Assembly (NCBI GenBank): GCA_012036375.1
Contig: JAAUOI010000049.1
Coordinates: forward strand, 1-13,277
Direction of reading: 5' to 3'
Source: Allobrachymonas sp.
Lineage (GTDB): Bacteria > Pseudomonadota > Gammaproteobacteria > Burkholderiales > Burkholderiaceae_C
Length of the DNA stretch: 13,277 nucleotides
Shown: positions 6,367-13,277 of the stretch, piece after piece
Position numbering within the stretch: position 1 is the first letter of the stretch
How the letters are laid out: each line of letters opens with the position of its first letter
Translations under genes and position numbers: made by a program
Notes under the pieces: model-generated
Database searches by the model: none
Told to the model about the DNA's origin: nothing
Seen by the model: only the letters and a program-made list of their open reading frames with translations

Positions 6367-7279
6367 AGGCCAGGCGCTTTTGCGCATGCGTGGTGAGCGC
6401 CTGCGTCAACCCATCAAGCACTTCAGACTCCAAATTCCAGCAATGCCAATACAGTTGTACCGGCAAACTGAAAGCAGGCAGCAGATTGATCACCTGGCCC
6501 GCATCGATCAATGGTTGAGCCAACAATTGCGGCACCACGCTAACGCCCCATCCCTCGCATACCGCTCGCACCTGCGCCTCGGAACTTGGAACGAATAATT
6601 GCCGCAATGCGACTCGCTTGAGACCAAAAGCCTTGGCGATGAACTCGCTTTGCATGTCGTCTTTGCGATTGAAGGCCACAAATGGAAGATAGCGAAAGTT
6701 ATGCGCTGACAAGCCATTTTTTAAGTCAAATCCGTCAATAGCCGGCATAGAATGTGCGCCAATTGCTATGTAATTCATAGCGCCTAATGGCATCACTTTG
6801 CAGCCTCGCAGTGCTTGCTTGAGCGTCGTCACGCAGCCCAGCACCTGGCCTTCGCGCAGCCATTCTTGCGTGAAGTCTTGATCATCGGTGATGATCTCCA
6901 GCGGCAAGCCTTGGCGCACCAAAGGCCCAAGGGCATCGAGTGCCCAAGTGGCGATACTGTCTGCATTGATGGCGATACTCACGCGCTCTTCCTCGCGAGC
7001 GCCTGAGCTGCTGGGCGCGAGATCTTTCAAATCGCGTTCCAAATCAGCCCGCAACAGGCGCATTTGTTTGGTGTGTTTGAGCAGCAATTGACCCGCTGAA
7101 GTCGCCTTGAGTGGACGGCTGCGCACGATCAGCACGGTACCCACCTGCGCCTCCAGCGAGCGCAGACGCTGCGAGACGGCAGACTGTGTGATCGACAAGC
7201 GCACCGCTGCGCGTTCAAAGCCGCCCTCCTCCACGATGGCAGCAAGGCACTCCAAGGCATCCGGGTCAAATGTGTTCAT
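6365..7279 (-). CDS. ArgP/LysG-like LysR transcriptional regulator
   Basis: LysR-type regulator of 304 residues. The N-terminal winged helix-turn-helix reads FERAAVRLSITQSAVSQRLR, followed by SLEAQVGTVLIVRSRPLKAT. The effector domain carries ArgP-type marks: INADSIATWALDALGPLV, VPSSEAQVRAVCEGWGVSVV and PVQLYWHCWNLES. ArgP proteins sense basic amino acids such as lysine or arginine and classically control an exporter. Here the divergent neighbour is the D-amino-acid dehydrogenase gene, across a 104-base gap, so it probably controls dadA and itself (inference). An element shared with aacS lies inside the effector domain (6716-6759), where the protein seems about three residues longer than E. 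coli ArgP as I recall it. No frameshift. Confidence 0.88.
   Translation of the reverse strand: MNTFDPDALECLAAIVEEGGFERAAVRLSITQSAVSQRLRSLEAQVGTVLIVRSRPLKATSAGQLLLKHTKQMRLLRADLERDLKDLAPSSSGAREEERVSIAINADSIATWALDALGPLVRQGLPLEIITDDQDFTQEWLREGQVLGCVTTLKQALRGCKVMPLGAMNYIAIGAHSMPAIDGFDLKNGLSAHNFRYLPFVAFNRKDDMQSEFIAKAFGLKRVALRQLFVPSSEAQVRAVCEGWGVSVVPQLLAQPLIDAGQVINLLPAFSLPVQLYWHCWNLESEVLDGLTQALTTHAQKRLA
6716..6759 (-). repeat. Intragenic mini-repeat copy B, inside the LysR gene
   Basis: Read on the minus strand, this stretch matches 1739-1781 without gaps, 33 of 42 positions by hand count. It is translated in the same frame as in aacS, here as GAHSMPAIDGFDLKN. It lies between the conserved blocks PLGAMNY and FVAFNRKDD of the effector domain, a variable part of ArgP-like proteins. 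Confidence 0.5.
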
Positions 7280-7383
7280 GGTGGCAGCGATTCATTAGAA
7301 ATTATGATGAGAACGCGAAGAGTTTAATTTTGCTTTTATTTGAAGTCAAGTTCTGGCAACATGCAGATCATGAAAGTAGACGT
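7280..7383. promoter_or_regulatory. Divergent regulatory region, LysR regulator / dadA
   Basis: The 104 bases between the two divergent starts should carry both promoters and the LysR binding sites. Visible are AAATTA (7299-7304) with TAATTT (7325-7330), arms 20 bases apart, and TTGA-AG-TCAA at 7340-7349. Both are weak dyads. I could not pick one clear T-N11-A box or a -35/-10 pair. Confidence 0.4.
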
Positions 7384-8679
7384 ATGAAAGTTGTGATTCT
7401 TGGCGCAGGCATTATTGGTGTGAGCACCGCATGGCATTTGCTGCAAAACGGCCATGAAGTGGTGCTCGTGGATCGGCAAAATGAGGCGGCGAGCGAGACC
7501 AGTTTTGCCAATGCGGCGCAAATCTCGGTGAGCTATTGCGAGCCTTGGGCCAATCGCGATGCGCCGCTCAAAGCGCTCAAGTGGATGTTTTCAGATGAAG
7601 CACCGCTTTTGTTTCGCCCGCAGTTTCCTTTTGGAGAGGGTTGGCATCAGTATGCATGGGGTATGCGATTTTTGGCCAACTGCAACGATGCGGCTTTTGA
7701 ACGCAATGTGGCGCAGATCGTGGCGCTGGGCAGCTACAGCCATGCTGCCTTGCGTGAGGTGGTGGCGCAAACAGGCATTGAATATGAGCGTTTACAAAAA
7801 GGCATTGCGCATGTGTTCACCGATGAGCGGGCATTTGCAGCGGCCAACTCAGCAGCCCAGCTAATGGCTCGGCATGGCGTGGAGCGACAAGTGGTCAGCA
7901 CGGGTGAGTTGTTGCGCATTGAGCCTGCGTTCTCTAGTTACCGCGACAAGATTGTGGGCGGCACCTACACCGCCAGCGATGAATCGGGCGATGCACGAAC
8001 GTTCACACGCGAGCTGGCCAAGCGCTGTGCAGCGCAAGGTGCGCAGCTTTTGATGGGGCACGATGTGCAAACCTTGCTTACTTTGGCAGGCGGTGTGCAG
8101 GGCGTGCGTCTGTCTGCTCGCAGCTCGGGCTTGCAACATGATCTTCAAGCCGACGCTGTGGTCGTGGCTTGCGGCAGCTATTCCGCACCGCTCTTGCGTA
8201 GCGTGGGAGTAAATTTGCCGGTGTATCCCGGCAAGGGCTACAGCGTCACGCTGCCTCTTCTCAAGCCTGAGCGTGCGCCTTGGGTCTCTACGATTGACGA
8301 CGAAAAGAAAATCGCCATCACGCGATTGGGCGATCAGCTTCGCGTGGCCGGCACGATAGAAGTGGGTGGCTTTGATCTGTCGCTGGATACCCCTTTGGCG
8401 CAAAAGCGCTGCGAAATGCTCTTGAAGCGCGTAGAAACTCTGCTTCCCGGCGTGGCGGATACGCGCACGCCTGCGCAAGGCGGCAATCCTCACTATTGGT
8501 GCGGCCTGCGCCCAGCCACGCCAACCAATATCCCTTTTATTGGCAAAACAAAAGTCAACAAACTTTGGGTGAACACCGGGCACGGCACGCTGGGCTGGAC
8601 GCATGGGGCGGGTTCTGGCAAAGCGTTGGCAGAACTCATCTCAGGTCGCAAGCCCGATTTGGCTTTTCAATTCTTGTAG
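7384..8679 (+). CDS. dadA: D-amino-acid dehydrogenase, FAD-dependent
   Basis: Membrane-associated FAD enzyme that oxidises D-amino acids, classically D-alanine, to the 2-oxo acid and ammonia, passing electrons to the respiratory chain. The 431 residues match E. coli DadA (432). The N-terminal dinucleotide-binding motif is VVILGAGIIGVSTAWHL, ending at the acidic VLVDRQ. Then come SFANAAQISVSYCEPWA, the LPVYPGKGYSVTLPL block, ITRLGDQLRVAGTIEVGGFD, WCGLRPATPTNIPFIG and NTGHGTLGWTHGAGSGKALA. ATG 7384 gives the normal N-terminus; earlier in-frame starts only add unrelated residues. The Shine-Dalgarno is poor. A tiny frame (7361-7387) ends in an ATGA overlap with this start. No alanine racemase gene (dadX) follows; instead a LysR gene begins 30 bases downstream. 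Confidence 0.92.
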   Translation: MKVVILGAGIIGVSTAWHLLQNGHEVVLVDRQNEAASETSFANAAQISVSYCEPWANRDAPLKALKWMFSDEAPLLFRPQFPFGEGWHQYAWGMRFLANCNDAAFERNVAQIVALGSYSHAALREVVAQTGIEYERLQKGIAHVFTDERAFAAANSAAQLMARHGVERQVVSTGELLRIEPAFSSYRDKIVGGTYTASDESGDARTFTRELAKRCAAQGAQLLMGHDVQTLLTLAGGVQGVRLSARSSGLQHDLQADAVVVACGSYSAPLLRSVGVNLPVYPGKGYSVTLPLLKPERAPWVSTIDDEKKIAITRLGDQLRVAGTIEVGGFDLSLDTPLAQKRCEMLLKRVETLLPGVADTRTPAQGGNPHYWCGLRPATPTNIPFIGKTKVNKLWVNTGHGTLGWTHGAGSGKALAELISGRKPDLAFQFL

Positions 8680-8709
8680 ATGCCAGCGCACCGCCAGCCA
8701 TAATGGCGC

Positions 8710-9624
8710 GTGGACAAATTCAAGCAAATCGAAACTTTTTGCTCTGTCGTTGCAAAAGGCAGTTTGACTGCGGCAGCGCTGGCCGAAGGCGTGGCAGCAG
8801 CCATCATCGGCAGGCGACTGGATGCATTGGAAGAGCGTCTTGGAGTGAAACTCATGGTGCGCACCACGCGTCGCATCTCGCTCACCCATGAAGGCAGCGC
8901 ATTTTTAGAAGATTGCCAGCGCTTGCTGGCCGATTGGCAACAGGCTGAAGCCAGCGTGAGCGCAGGCGGAGTGAAAGCCAGCGGGCATTTGCGCGTCACT
9001 GCGCCCGCTGGCTTTGGTCGCCGGCATGTGGCACCGCTAGTGCCGCTGTTTCATCAGCAGCATCCTGATGTGAGCATTTCTCTGAATCTGTCGGATCGTG
9101 TGGTGGACATTGCGGCCGAGAGCTTTGATTGCGCGGTGCGGGTCGGGGATTTACCGGATTCTTCACTCGTGAGTGTGCGCTTGGCAGACAATCGGCGCTT
9201 GTGTGTAGCCAGTCCCGCCTATCTCAATCGAAAAGCTGCGCCCAAGCATCCGCATGAGTTGCATCAACATGATTGCCTGATGCTGTCATCCGACGCTTCG
9301 CAAACGCGCGGCTGGGCTTTTGTGGTGGATGGCAAACTAGAGCATCTGCGCCCAGGCGGGCCGCTCGATTGCTCGGATGGTCAGGTACTGCACGATTGGT
9401 GCTTGCAAGGCCAAGGCATTGCTTGGCGCAGCACATGGGAAGTGGCTCGCGAAATCGAGAGCGGTCAACTTGTGAAATTACTTGATGATTTTTCTGCGCC
9501 GCCGAACGGCATTTATGCCCTGTTTGCCCAGCGCAAGCATTTGCCGCTGCGGGTGCGTTTATGGGTCGATTTCTTAAAGCACCACTATGCACAAACCAAT
9601 TATTGGAACAACCGTAACGCATGA
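8710..9624 (+). CDS. LysR-type transcriptional regulator (CrgA/PtxR-like)
   Basis: LysR regulator of 304 residues. The N-terminal DNA-binding domain is read in FKQIETFCSVVAKGSLTAAA, then RRLDALEERLGVKLMVRTTR and the usual SLTHEGSAFLEDCQ hinge. The effector domain starts SGHLRVTAPAGFGRRHVAPL and contains FDCAVRVGDLPDSSLVSVRL and GQGIAWRSTWEVA, typical of the large proteobacterial group that includes CrgA. The start is GTG 8710, since TAA at 8701 blocks any earlier in-frame start. No Shine-Dalgarno is visible, and CGCCA/TGGCG (8692-8696, 8704-8708) can fold just before it. The 30-base gap to dadA suggests translation from the dadA transcript. Target genes are unknown. It differs in class from the ArgP-like regulator divergent from dadA. 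Confidence 0.9.
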   Translation: MDKFKQIETFCSVVAKGSLTAAALAEGVAAAIIGRRLDALEERLGVKLMVRTTRRISLTHEGSAFLEDCQRLLADWQQAEASVSAGGVKASGHLRVTAPAGFGRRHVAPLVPLFHQQHPDVSISLNLSDRVVDIAAESFDCAVRVGDLPDSSLVSVRLADNRRLCVASPAYLNRKAAPKHPHELHQHDCLMLSSDASQTRGWAFVVDGKLEHLRPGGPLDCSDGQVLHDWCLQGQGIAWRSTWEVAREIESGQLVKLLDDFSAPPNGIYALFAQRKHLPLRVRLWVDFLKHHYAQTNYWNNRNA

Positions 9625-9744
9625 ATCCGAACCCGTAGTGCTAATTGCCTACAATCAGACATTAAAGCAAAATCTTACAAAAACATCTCTCTGGCACTTA
9701 CACCTGCTGATCGCAGCCTCTGAGCGCCGGTTCTTGATCTATCT

Positions 9745-11052
9745 ATGTTGAATGTTCAGCCTGACGTACTGCAACTGAGCCCGCACGAAATTGCCTTGTG
9801 GAGCGCATGCGTGGGTATTTACATCTCGTATGCCACTTTGAGCAGTTTTTATGCGGCCTATCACCGCAGTTTGCCCGCGTTGCAAACCTCGTTTTTTGTG
9901 CTGGTCGCCGGGGTGTTTGTAGTGATCAACAGTGGCTTGGCAGCACAACTGGGGCCTAAACTGCTGACAACACACATCAGCGTGCTGCTGCTGATCAGCG
10001 GGCCGTTGGCGGGGCTGGTGGCCTCCACAGGGTTACGCGCATTTTTGCGCGCGGAGCAGCGTGACAAAGTGATTGACCGTGGCATGCAAGTTGTCATGGG
10101 GGGCAATTTGGCGCTCTTGCTCTTGCTGTTATGGCCTCATCGTTTACAAGCTTTAGAGTATTCGGCTTTGGGTGTGAGCTTGTGTGCCTTGGGAGCATTT
10201 TGGCTCACCGTGCGTGCACGTCTGTTGGGGCAGCATTTGGCGCTGCCAATGGCGATAGCGACTGCTGCGATGGTGTTTGCCGTGCTGGGACTGTATGCGA
10301 ATGCATTAGGTATATTGAGTAATTCACTTGGTTTGCAGGTTTTTACAGCGCTTTGTGCGGCGGTATATGTCGTGGTGTGCAGCCACACGCTGAGGCGCAG
10401 AAATGCCGAGTATTTGCGCATGCGTCGGGCATTGTCGATGAGCCGTGATAAAGATTTGGTGACGCAAACTTGGACCGGGGCTGCCTTGATTCGCTTGGTG
10501 GACGATGCAATTGCAAGAGCCAAACGCAACCGTAAAGAAATGGCGGTGATTTGCATTCAACTTACTAACGACTCACAGCTGCGCCAGCAGTTTGGAGCAA
10601 ACGGCCAAGAGCAAGTGATTTATGCACTGTCTGCCCGCATTCGCCAAGTGGCCAATGCGGGTAACCATGCTGTTGGACGCTATGGCGATAATTCTTTTGT
10701 CGTGGTGGTAGATGCACTCAAACAAGCCAGCATGCTGCGCACTTTGGGCTTACGTTTGGCGGTGGCGGTACGCCGGCCTTTTGTGGTGAACCCGATGAGC
10801 AGTAGTCCAGTGGAGTTTCGCGCAGATGTAGGCGTGGGCGTGGCTCGAATTTCATTGGGGCGAGAGTTGGGCAAAAGAAAAAGAGCCAACGATACAGAGA
10901 TGGGCGGATTCGATAGCTTTTCCGTGGCGCAAGATGCTTTGCATGAAGCAGCAGAACTGGCGATTGAGGCCCGAAATTTCCGCTCTTGCGCTGCCATCAC
11001 TGATGCCTACACTCGCAAGACGGTGGCGCTGGAAGAGGCCAAATTCAAGTAG
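9745..11052 (+). CDS. Seven-helix membrane protein with degenerate GGDEF domain
   Basis: A 435-residue inner-membrane protein. About seven hydrophobic helices fill residues 15-220, with little outside them; examples are TSFFVLVAGVFVVINSGLAA, GGNLALLLLLLW and LQVFTALCAAVYVVV. The cytoplasmic half has the layout of a GGDEF domain: SRDKDLVTQTWTGAALIRLV replaces DxLTGLxNR, AVICIQLTN replaces the metal-binding FIDLDxF strand, and VGRYGDNSFVVVVDAL (YGDNSF at residues 313-318) replaces RxGGDEF. Metal and catalytic residues are therefore missing, so diguanylate cyclase activity is unlikely; a signalling or nucleotide-sensing role is possible. No EAL domain and no clear RxxD inhibitory site are present. 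ATG 9745 is the only start after TGA 9721, and the Shine-Dalgarno is weak. A strong terminator follows. Confidence 0.8.
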   Translation: MLNVQPDVLQLSPHEIALWSACVGIYISYATLSSFYAAYHRSLPALQTSFFVLVAGVFVVINSGLAAQLGPKLLTTHISVLLLISGPLAGLVASTGLRAFLRAEQRDKVIDRGMQVVMGGNLALLLLLLWPHRLQALEYSALGVSLCALGAFWLTVRARLLGQHLALPMAIATAAMVFAVLGLYANALGILSNSLGLQVFTALCAAVYVVVCSHTLRRRNAEYLRMRRALSMSRDKDLVTQTWTGAALIRLVDDAIARAKRNRKEMAVICIQLTNDSQLRQQFGANGQEQVIYALSARIRQVANAGNHAVGRYGDNSFVVVVDALKQASMLRTLGLRLAVAVRRPFVVNPMSSSPVEFRADVGVGVARISLGRELGKRKRANDTEMGGFDSFSVAQDALHEAAELAIEARNFRSCAAITDAYTRKTVALEEAKFK

Positions 11053-11083
11053 CACTCATCGTCGACCCATGCCCATACCAACA

Positions 11084-11112
11084 AAAAAGCCAGCCGGATA
11101 GGCTGGCTTTTT
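11084..11112. terminator. Two-way Rho-independent terminator
   Basis: AAAAAGCCAGCC (11084-11095) and GGCTGGCTTTTT (11101-11112) form a perfect 12-bp stem around the loop GGATA. The A-run on one side and T-run on the other let it stop transcription in both directions. The GC part of the stem equals that of the terminator at 6328. Confidence 0.92.
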
Positions 11113-11390
11113 GATCGTGTCATTCTGCTCGGGAGCGCCGCCGCAGAATTTCTTGTAGTCTCCTCGCGCCCTCGATGCGGCCAAGCCGCACACAAGTGGT
11201 GCAAATGTACGCTATGGCGCAGGGCATGACATTCGGACTTTCCCCTGAGGGTAAACCCTAGGCGACGATAATATTCGCTGCCTCGCACAGTAAATGGGTC
11301 ATGTCCCAAGGATAAATATCGTCGCCACTACATGTTGACGTGTTTGAGAGAGGCAACCCGACCGATCTTGGATTTGGGTTATGGGCTGAC
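11113..11390. other. Noncoding convergent gap rich in inverted repeats
   Basis: No supported gene lies between the terminator and the end of the CoA-transferase gene. The stretch holds TGCGGC/GCCGCA (11176-11190, 3-base loop), the dyad AGGGT-AA-ACCCT (11248-11259), a TAATAT hexamer (11269-11274), GGCGACGATA (11261-11270) repeated inverted as TATCGTCGCC (11317-11326), and the near-palindrome TGGGTCATGTCCCA (11295-11308). A promoter and operator left from a lost gene, or a small RNA gene on the plus strand, would both fit. I cannot decide between them. Confidence 0.5.
11248..11259. promoter_or_regulatory. Dyad AGGGT-AA-ACCCT upstream of a -10-like hexamer
   Basis: A 5-bp perfect inverted repeat with an AA centre covers the -35 position of the TAATAT hexamer at 11269-11274. 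This geometry is typical of an activator-dependent promoter pointing right. Downstream there is only a possible 26-codon frame (11332-11412) overlapping the CoA-transferase end. Confidence 0.35.
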
Positions 11391-13277
11391 TCAGGTCGGC
11401 AAATACTCTTGACTCCAGCTCTCACTGACAACGCCTTGTTGCAGTAAGACAGCAATGTCGTGATCGCTTCTGCCCAAGGCTTGCAAAACGGCGCGTGTCG
11501 ATGCACCGTATTTCTCGGCAGGATCAAGTGCGTAGATTTTGCTGAGCGAGGGTCGCACTGCAAAAGGGTCCAGTTGGGTCACGCGATGCCCGCTGGGGTG
11601 ATCAGCGAATACTGAAAACGAGTAGCTGCCTTGTTCAATCCCCGGCTTGCCATCGGCAGCGCGGCAATGATTAGCACGAATATTTTCAATATTGTCGCAA
11701 ACTGCCGCGCCGATATTGGCCGACTGAAGGCGTTGTACCCAGTCAATCGCTGTCGCTTGCAGGAAAGCTTTCTCAAGAAACTCTGCGCGTGCTCCTGAGG
11801 CTACGGCGGTGATACCCTGCAAGCCCTGCACCTGGCTGAAGCGAGGCAAATCCTCTTCCAATGCACTGAGCAACACAAATTGCTGAGATGCGCACTGATA
11901 AATGCGGGACAGCGCGTGATACCCCACCACTTGACGACCCGCTGGCTCATTGAATGGCTCACGAGCGGCATAGTCAAAGCAAAACGGAATCTGGGCAAGA
12001 CCACTCAATGCAGACAGCGACGTACGTGGCCGTCCGCAGTGACCCGTCTTGAGCTTTTGGTACAGTGCGGCGGCAATACCCAAAGAGCCGCCAAATCCGC
12101 ACATCACGTCAATCGTGCCAACGTGTGCATGCTCCTCCGGGGTGTCCATTGAGCCACCGAAGCGCGTCATGATGCCCGTGCTGGCTTGAACAAGATCATC
12201 GTAGCCTAGGTAGCCCGTGCGCGGGCCAGGCAGTGGGCCGCTGAAGCAATCGAGCTTGCAAAAGATGGCCTGGGGATTGAGCTTTTTCAGACTCTCAGCG
12301 TCCAAGCCCATCGACTGCACCTGCCGATCTGGCGCATTCCAAACCACCACATCACAGGCTTTGACCAACTCCTCAAGAATAGCGCGACCTTGCGGCTGAG
12401 AAATGTCGGTCAAGATGGATTGCTTGCCACGCATATGCGACATGCCAAAGATGACGGTGTTCCAACAATCGTAGAACGGCTTGGCCGGATCGAGCTTGAT
12501 GACTTTCGCGCCAAAACGCGCCAGATAAGCCACGGAATGCGGGCCCGCAATCACATTGCACAGATCCAGCACACGAATTCCGTCAAGCCAGCCTTGGCGT
12601 TGATTTTTTTGTCTCACGCGCGGCAACTTGGTCTCAATTGCCGCCAGCGTATCCAATGCCTCTTGAAAACTGACCGCTTGCCGTGCGCGTGGTTGCACCA
12701 TGTGCGCAGAACTTTCCTCTAGCCAGACCATGGGCCCGGGCTGGGTCATGATGCCTAGCTTGGGGTCATGCACCTGAACCATCAGGCCAGCAGCTTCAGC
12801 GTGATCATCATTGATCCACTCTTGCAACCAGCGGTGCGGCGTGCCTGGGAATTTGCCACGACCAAAGATACGTTCCCATTCTTGGGCGGTGCGCGTGAGA
12901 AAAACCTCTTTCATTCGCGCAGAGATACGATCAGCCCAAGACTTGGGCAGCGGATAAACACCCAGCGACACATCACTGCGCCATTGGTTGACCGGCAAAT
13001 ACGTGTCCTCTTCCTCACTCAAACCTTCGGCGACCAGCGCGTCATACAGGCCGAGGGTTTGCAGACAACGTTTGGCGTGGTGCTTGTGGCTCGGGCACAC
13101 CACATAAAACATGCGCCCATCTTTGCAGCGATAGCTGCGGTAAAAAGGATCCAGTAAATCTTGGAGATCTTCATAAGACAGATCCATCGGGCAACCCTTC
13201 GGCTCGCCTGCGTTCAATCTCTTTCTCACGTTGCGTTTTGTAGCGCTCTGGGTAGTTGTCAATTTTGATGGAGTTGT
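11391..13277 (-). CDS. Two-domain family III (CaiB/BaiF) CoA-transferase, N-terminus cut by window edge
   Basis: Family III CoA-transferases move CoA between acyl-CoA and a free acid through an aspartyl thioester. The C-terminal domain starts near 12588 with GWLDGIRVLDLCNVIAGPHS and VIKLDPAKPF; GYDDLVQASTGIMTRFGG holds the expected catalytic aspartate (codon 12198-12200), and GGSLGIAAALYQKLKTG follows. Before it lies the tail of another CaiB-like domain (DPFYRSYRCKDGRMFYVVCP, TAQEWERIF, QEWINDDHAEAAGLM), so this is a fused pair of domains whose first half runs off the window. The open frame can be read to the edge (TTG 13262), but in the next frame the edge reads IDNYPERYKTQREKEIERRR then AEGLP, which joins MDLSYEDLQ if one base in GGG 13189-13191 or CCC 13195-13197 is extra. 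Substrates are unknown. Confidence 0.85.
   Translation of the reverse strand, partial: TTPSKLTTTQSATKRNVRKRLNAGEPKGCPMDLSYEDLQDLLDPFYRSYRCKDGRMFYVVCPSHKHHAKRCLQTLGLYDALVAEGLSEEEDTYLPVNQWRSDVSLGVYPLPKSWADRISARMKEVFLTRTAQEWERIFGRGKFPGTPHRWLQEWINDDHAEAAGLMVQVHDPKLGIMTQPGPMVWLEESSAHMVQPRARQAVSFQEALDTLAAIETKLPRVRQKNQRQGWLDGIRVLDLCNVIAGPHSVAYLARFGAKVIKLDPAKPFYDCWNTVIFGMSHMRGKQSILTDISQPQGRAILEELVKACDVVVWNAPDRQVQSMGLDAESLKKLNPQAIFCKLDCFSGPLPGPRTGYLGYDDLVQASTGIMTRFGGSMDTPEEHAHVGTIDVMCGFGGSLGIAAALYQKLKTGHCGRPRTSLSALSGLAQIPFCFDYAAREPFNEPAGRQVVGYHALSRIYQCASQQFVLLSALEEDLPRFSQVQGLQGITAVASGARAEFLEKAFLQATAIDWVQRLQSANIGAAVCDNIENIRANHCRAADGKPGIEQGSYSFSVFADHPSGHRVTQLDPFAVRPSLSKIYALDPAEKYGASTRAVLQALGRSDHDIAVLLQQGVVSESWSQEYLPT

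Noticed and set aside
7861..8604. 247-residue open frame on the minus strand
   Set aside because: It is antisense to dadA, has no recognisable motifs, and the dadA frame is conserved over the same bases.
11007..11309. 100-residue open frame on the minus strand
   Set aside because: It runs through a perfect two-way terminator and the end of the GGDEF-like gene, and has no recognisable domain or ribosome binding site.
11358..11399. CCGACC/GGTCGG inverted repeat as a terminator of the CoA-transferase gene
   Set aside because: It has only 6 bp with a 30-base loop and no T-run.
11332..11412. 26-codon plus-strand frame after the dyad and TAATAT
   Set aside because: It has no well-spaced ribosome binding site and no recognisable sequence; it is mentioned only as context for the possible promoter.

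Overview
The window has two unrelated parts. From about position 775 to the right end it is one coherent stretch of a betaproteobacterial chromosome, most likely Burkholderiales and probably Comamonadaceae. The indications are a Bug-type periplasmic receptor next to an acetoacetyl-CoA synthetase, a divergent ArgP-like regulator/dadA pair, a small exported fasciclin protein, a family III CoA-transferase with two fused domains, and terminators with an AAGCCAGCC/GGCTGGCTT stem. The first ~775 bases are more GC-rich and are a patchwork of short unrelated gene pieces: ribosomal protein L2, a D-aminoacylase-like amidohydrolase, a polyketide-synthase acyltransferase on the opposite strand, and a STAS anti-sigma-factor antagonist. 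Each is cut inside its domain. This looks like a chimeric contig or read end, not a real locus.

Layout of the coherent part. (1) ~780-918 minus: the N-terminal piece of a DUF3237 protein, cut by the chimeric join. (2) 955-3085 plus: acetoacetyl-CoA synthetase (aacS), followed 16 bases later by (3) a Bug-family receptor (3102-4094), probably one operon for taking up and activating a small carboxylate. (4) 4113-5512 minus: purB, convergent with the receptor gene. (5) 5513-5814: a 302-base AT-rich gap with a degenerate repeat-like stretch and a perfect 11-bp dyad. (6) 5815-6270 plus: exported FAS1 protein, ending at a strong terminator. (7) 6365-7279 minus: ArgP-like LysR regulator, divergent from (8) dadA (7384-8679), a D-amino-acid dehydrogenase. 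(9) 8710-9624 plus: a second LysR regulator close behind dadA. (10) 9745-11052 plus: seven-helix membrane protein with a degenerate GGDEF domain, ended by a two-way terminator. (11) 11113-11390: noncoding, rich in inverted repeats. (12) 11391-13277 minus: two-domain CaiB/BaiF-type CoA-transferase running off the right edge.

aacS (twice), purB, the CoA-transferase and the amidohydrolase piece are broken by single-base changes that fall in or beside homopolymer runs. Restoring one base each time gives full, conserved proteins, so I treat these as probable sequencing errors. I see no rRNA, tRNA, CRISPR array, IS element or phage genes, and no convincing new multi-gene system. The observations most worth checking are a shared ~42-base element inside the coding regions of two unrelated genes, the dyad upstream of the fasciclin gene, the membrane protein with a dead GGDEF domain, and the structured gap at 11113-11390.
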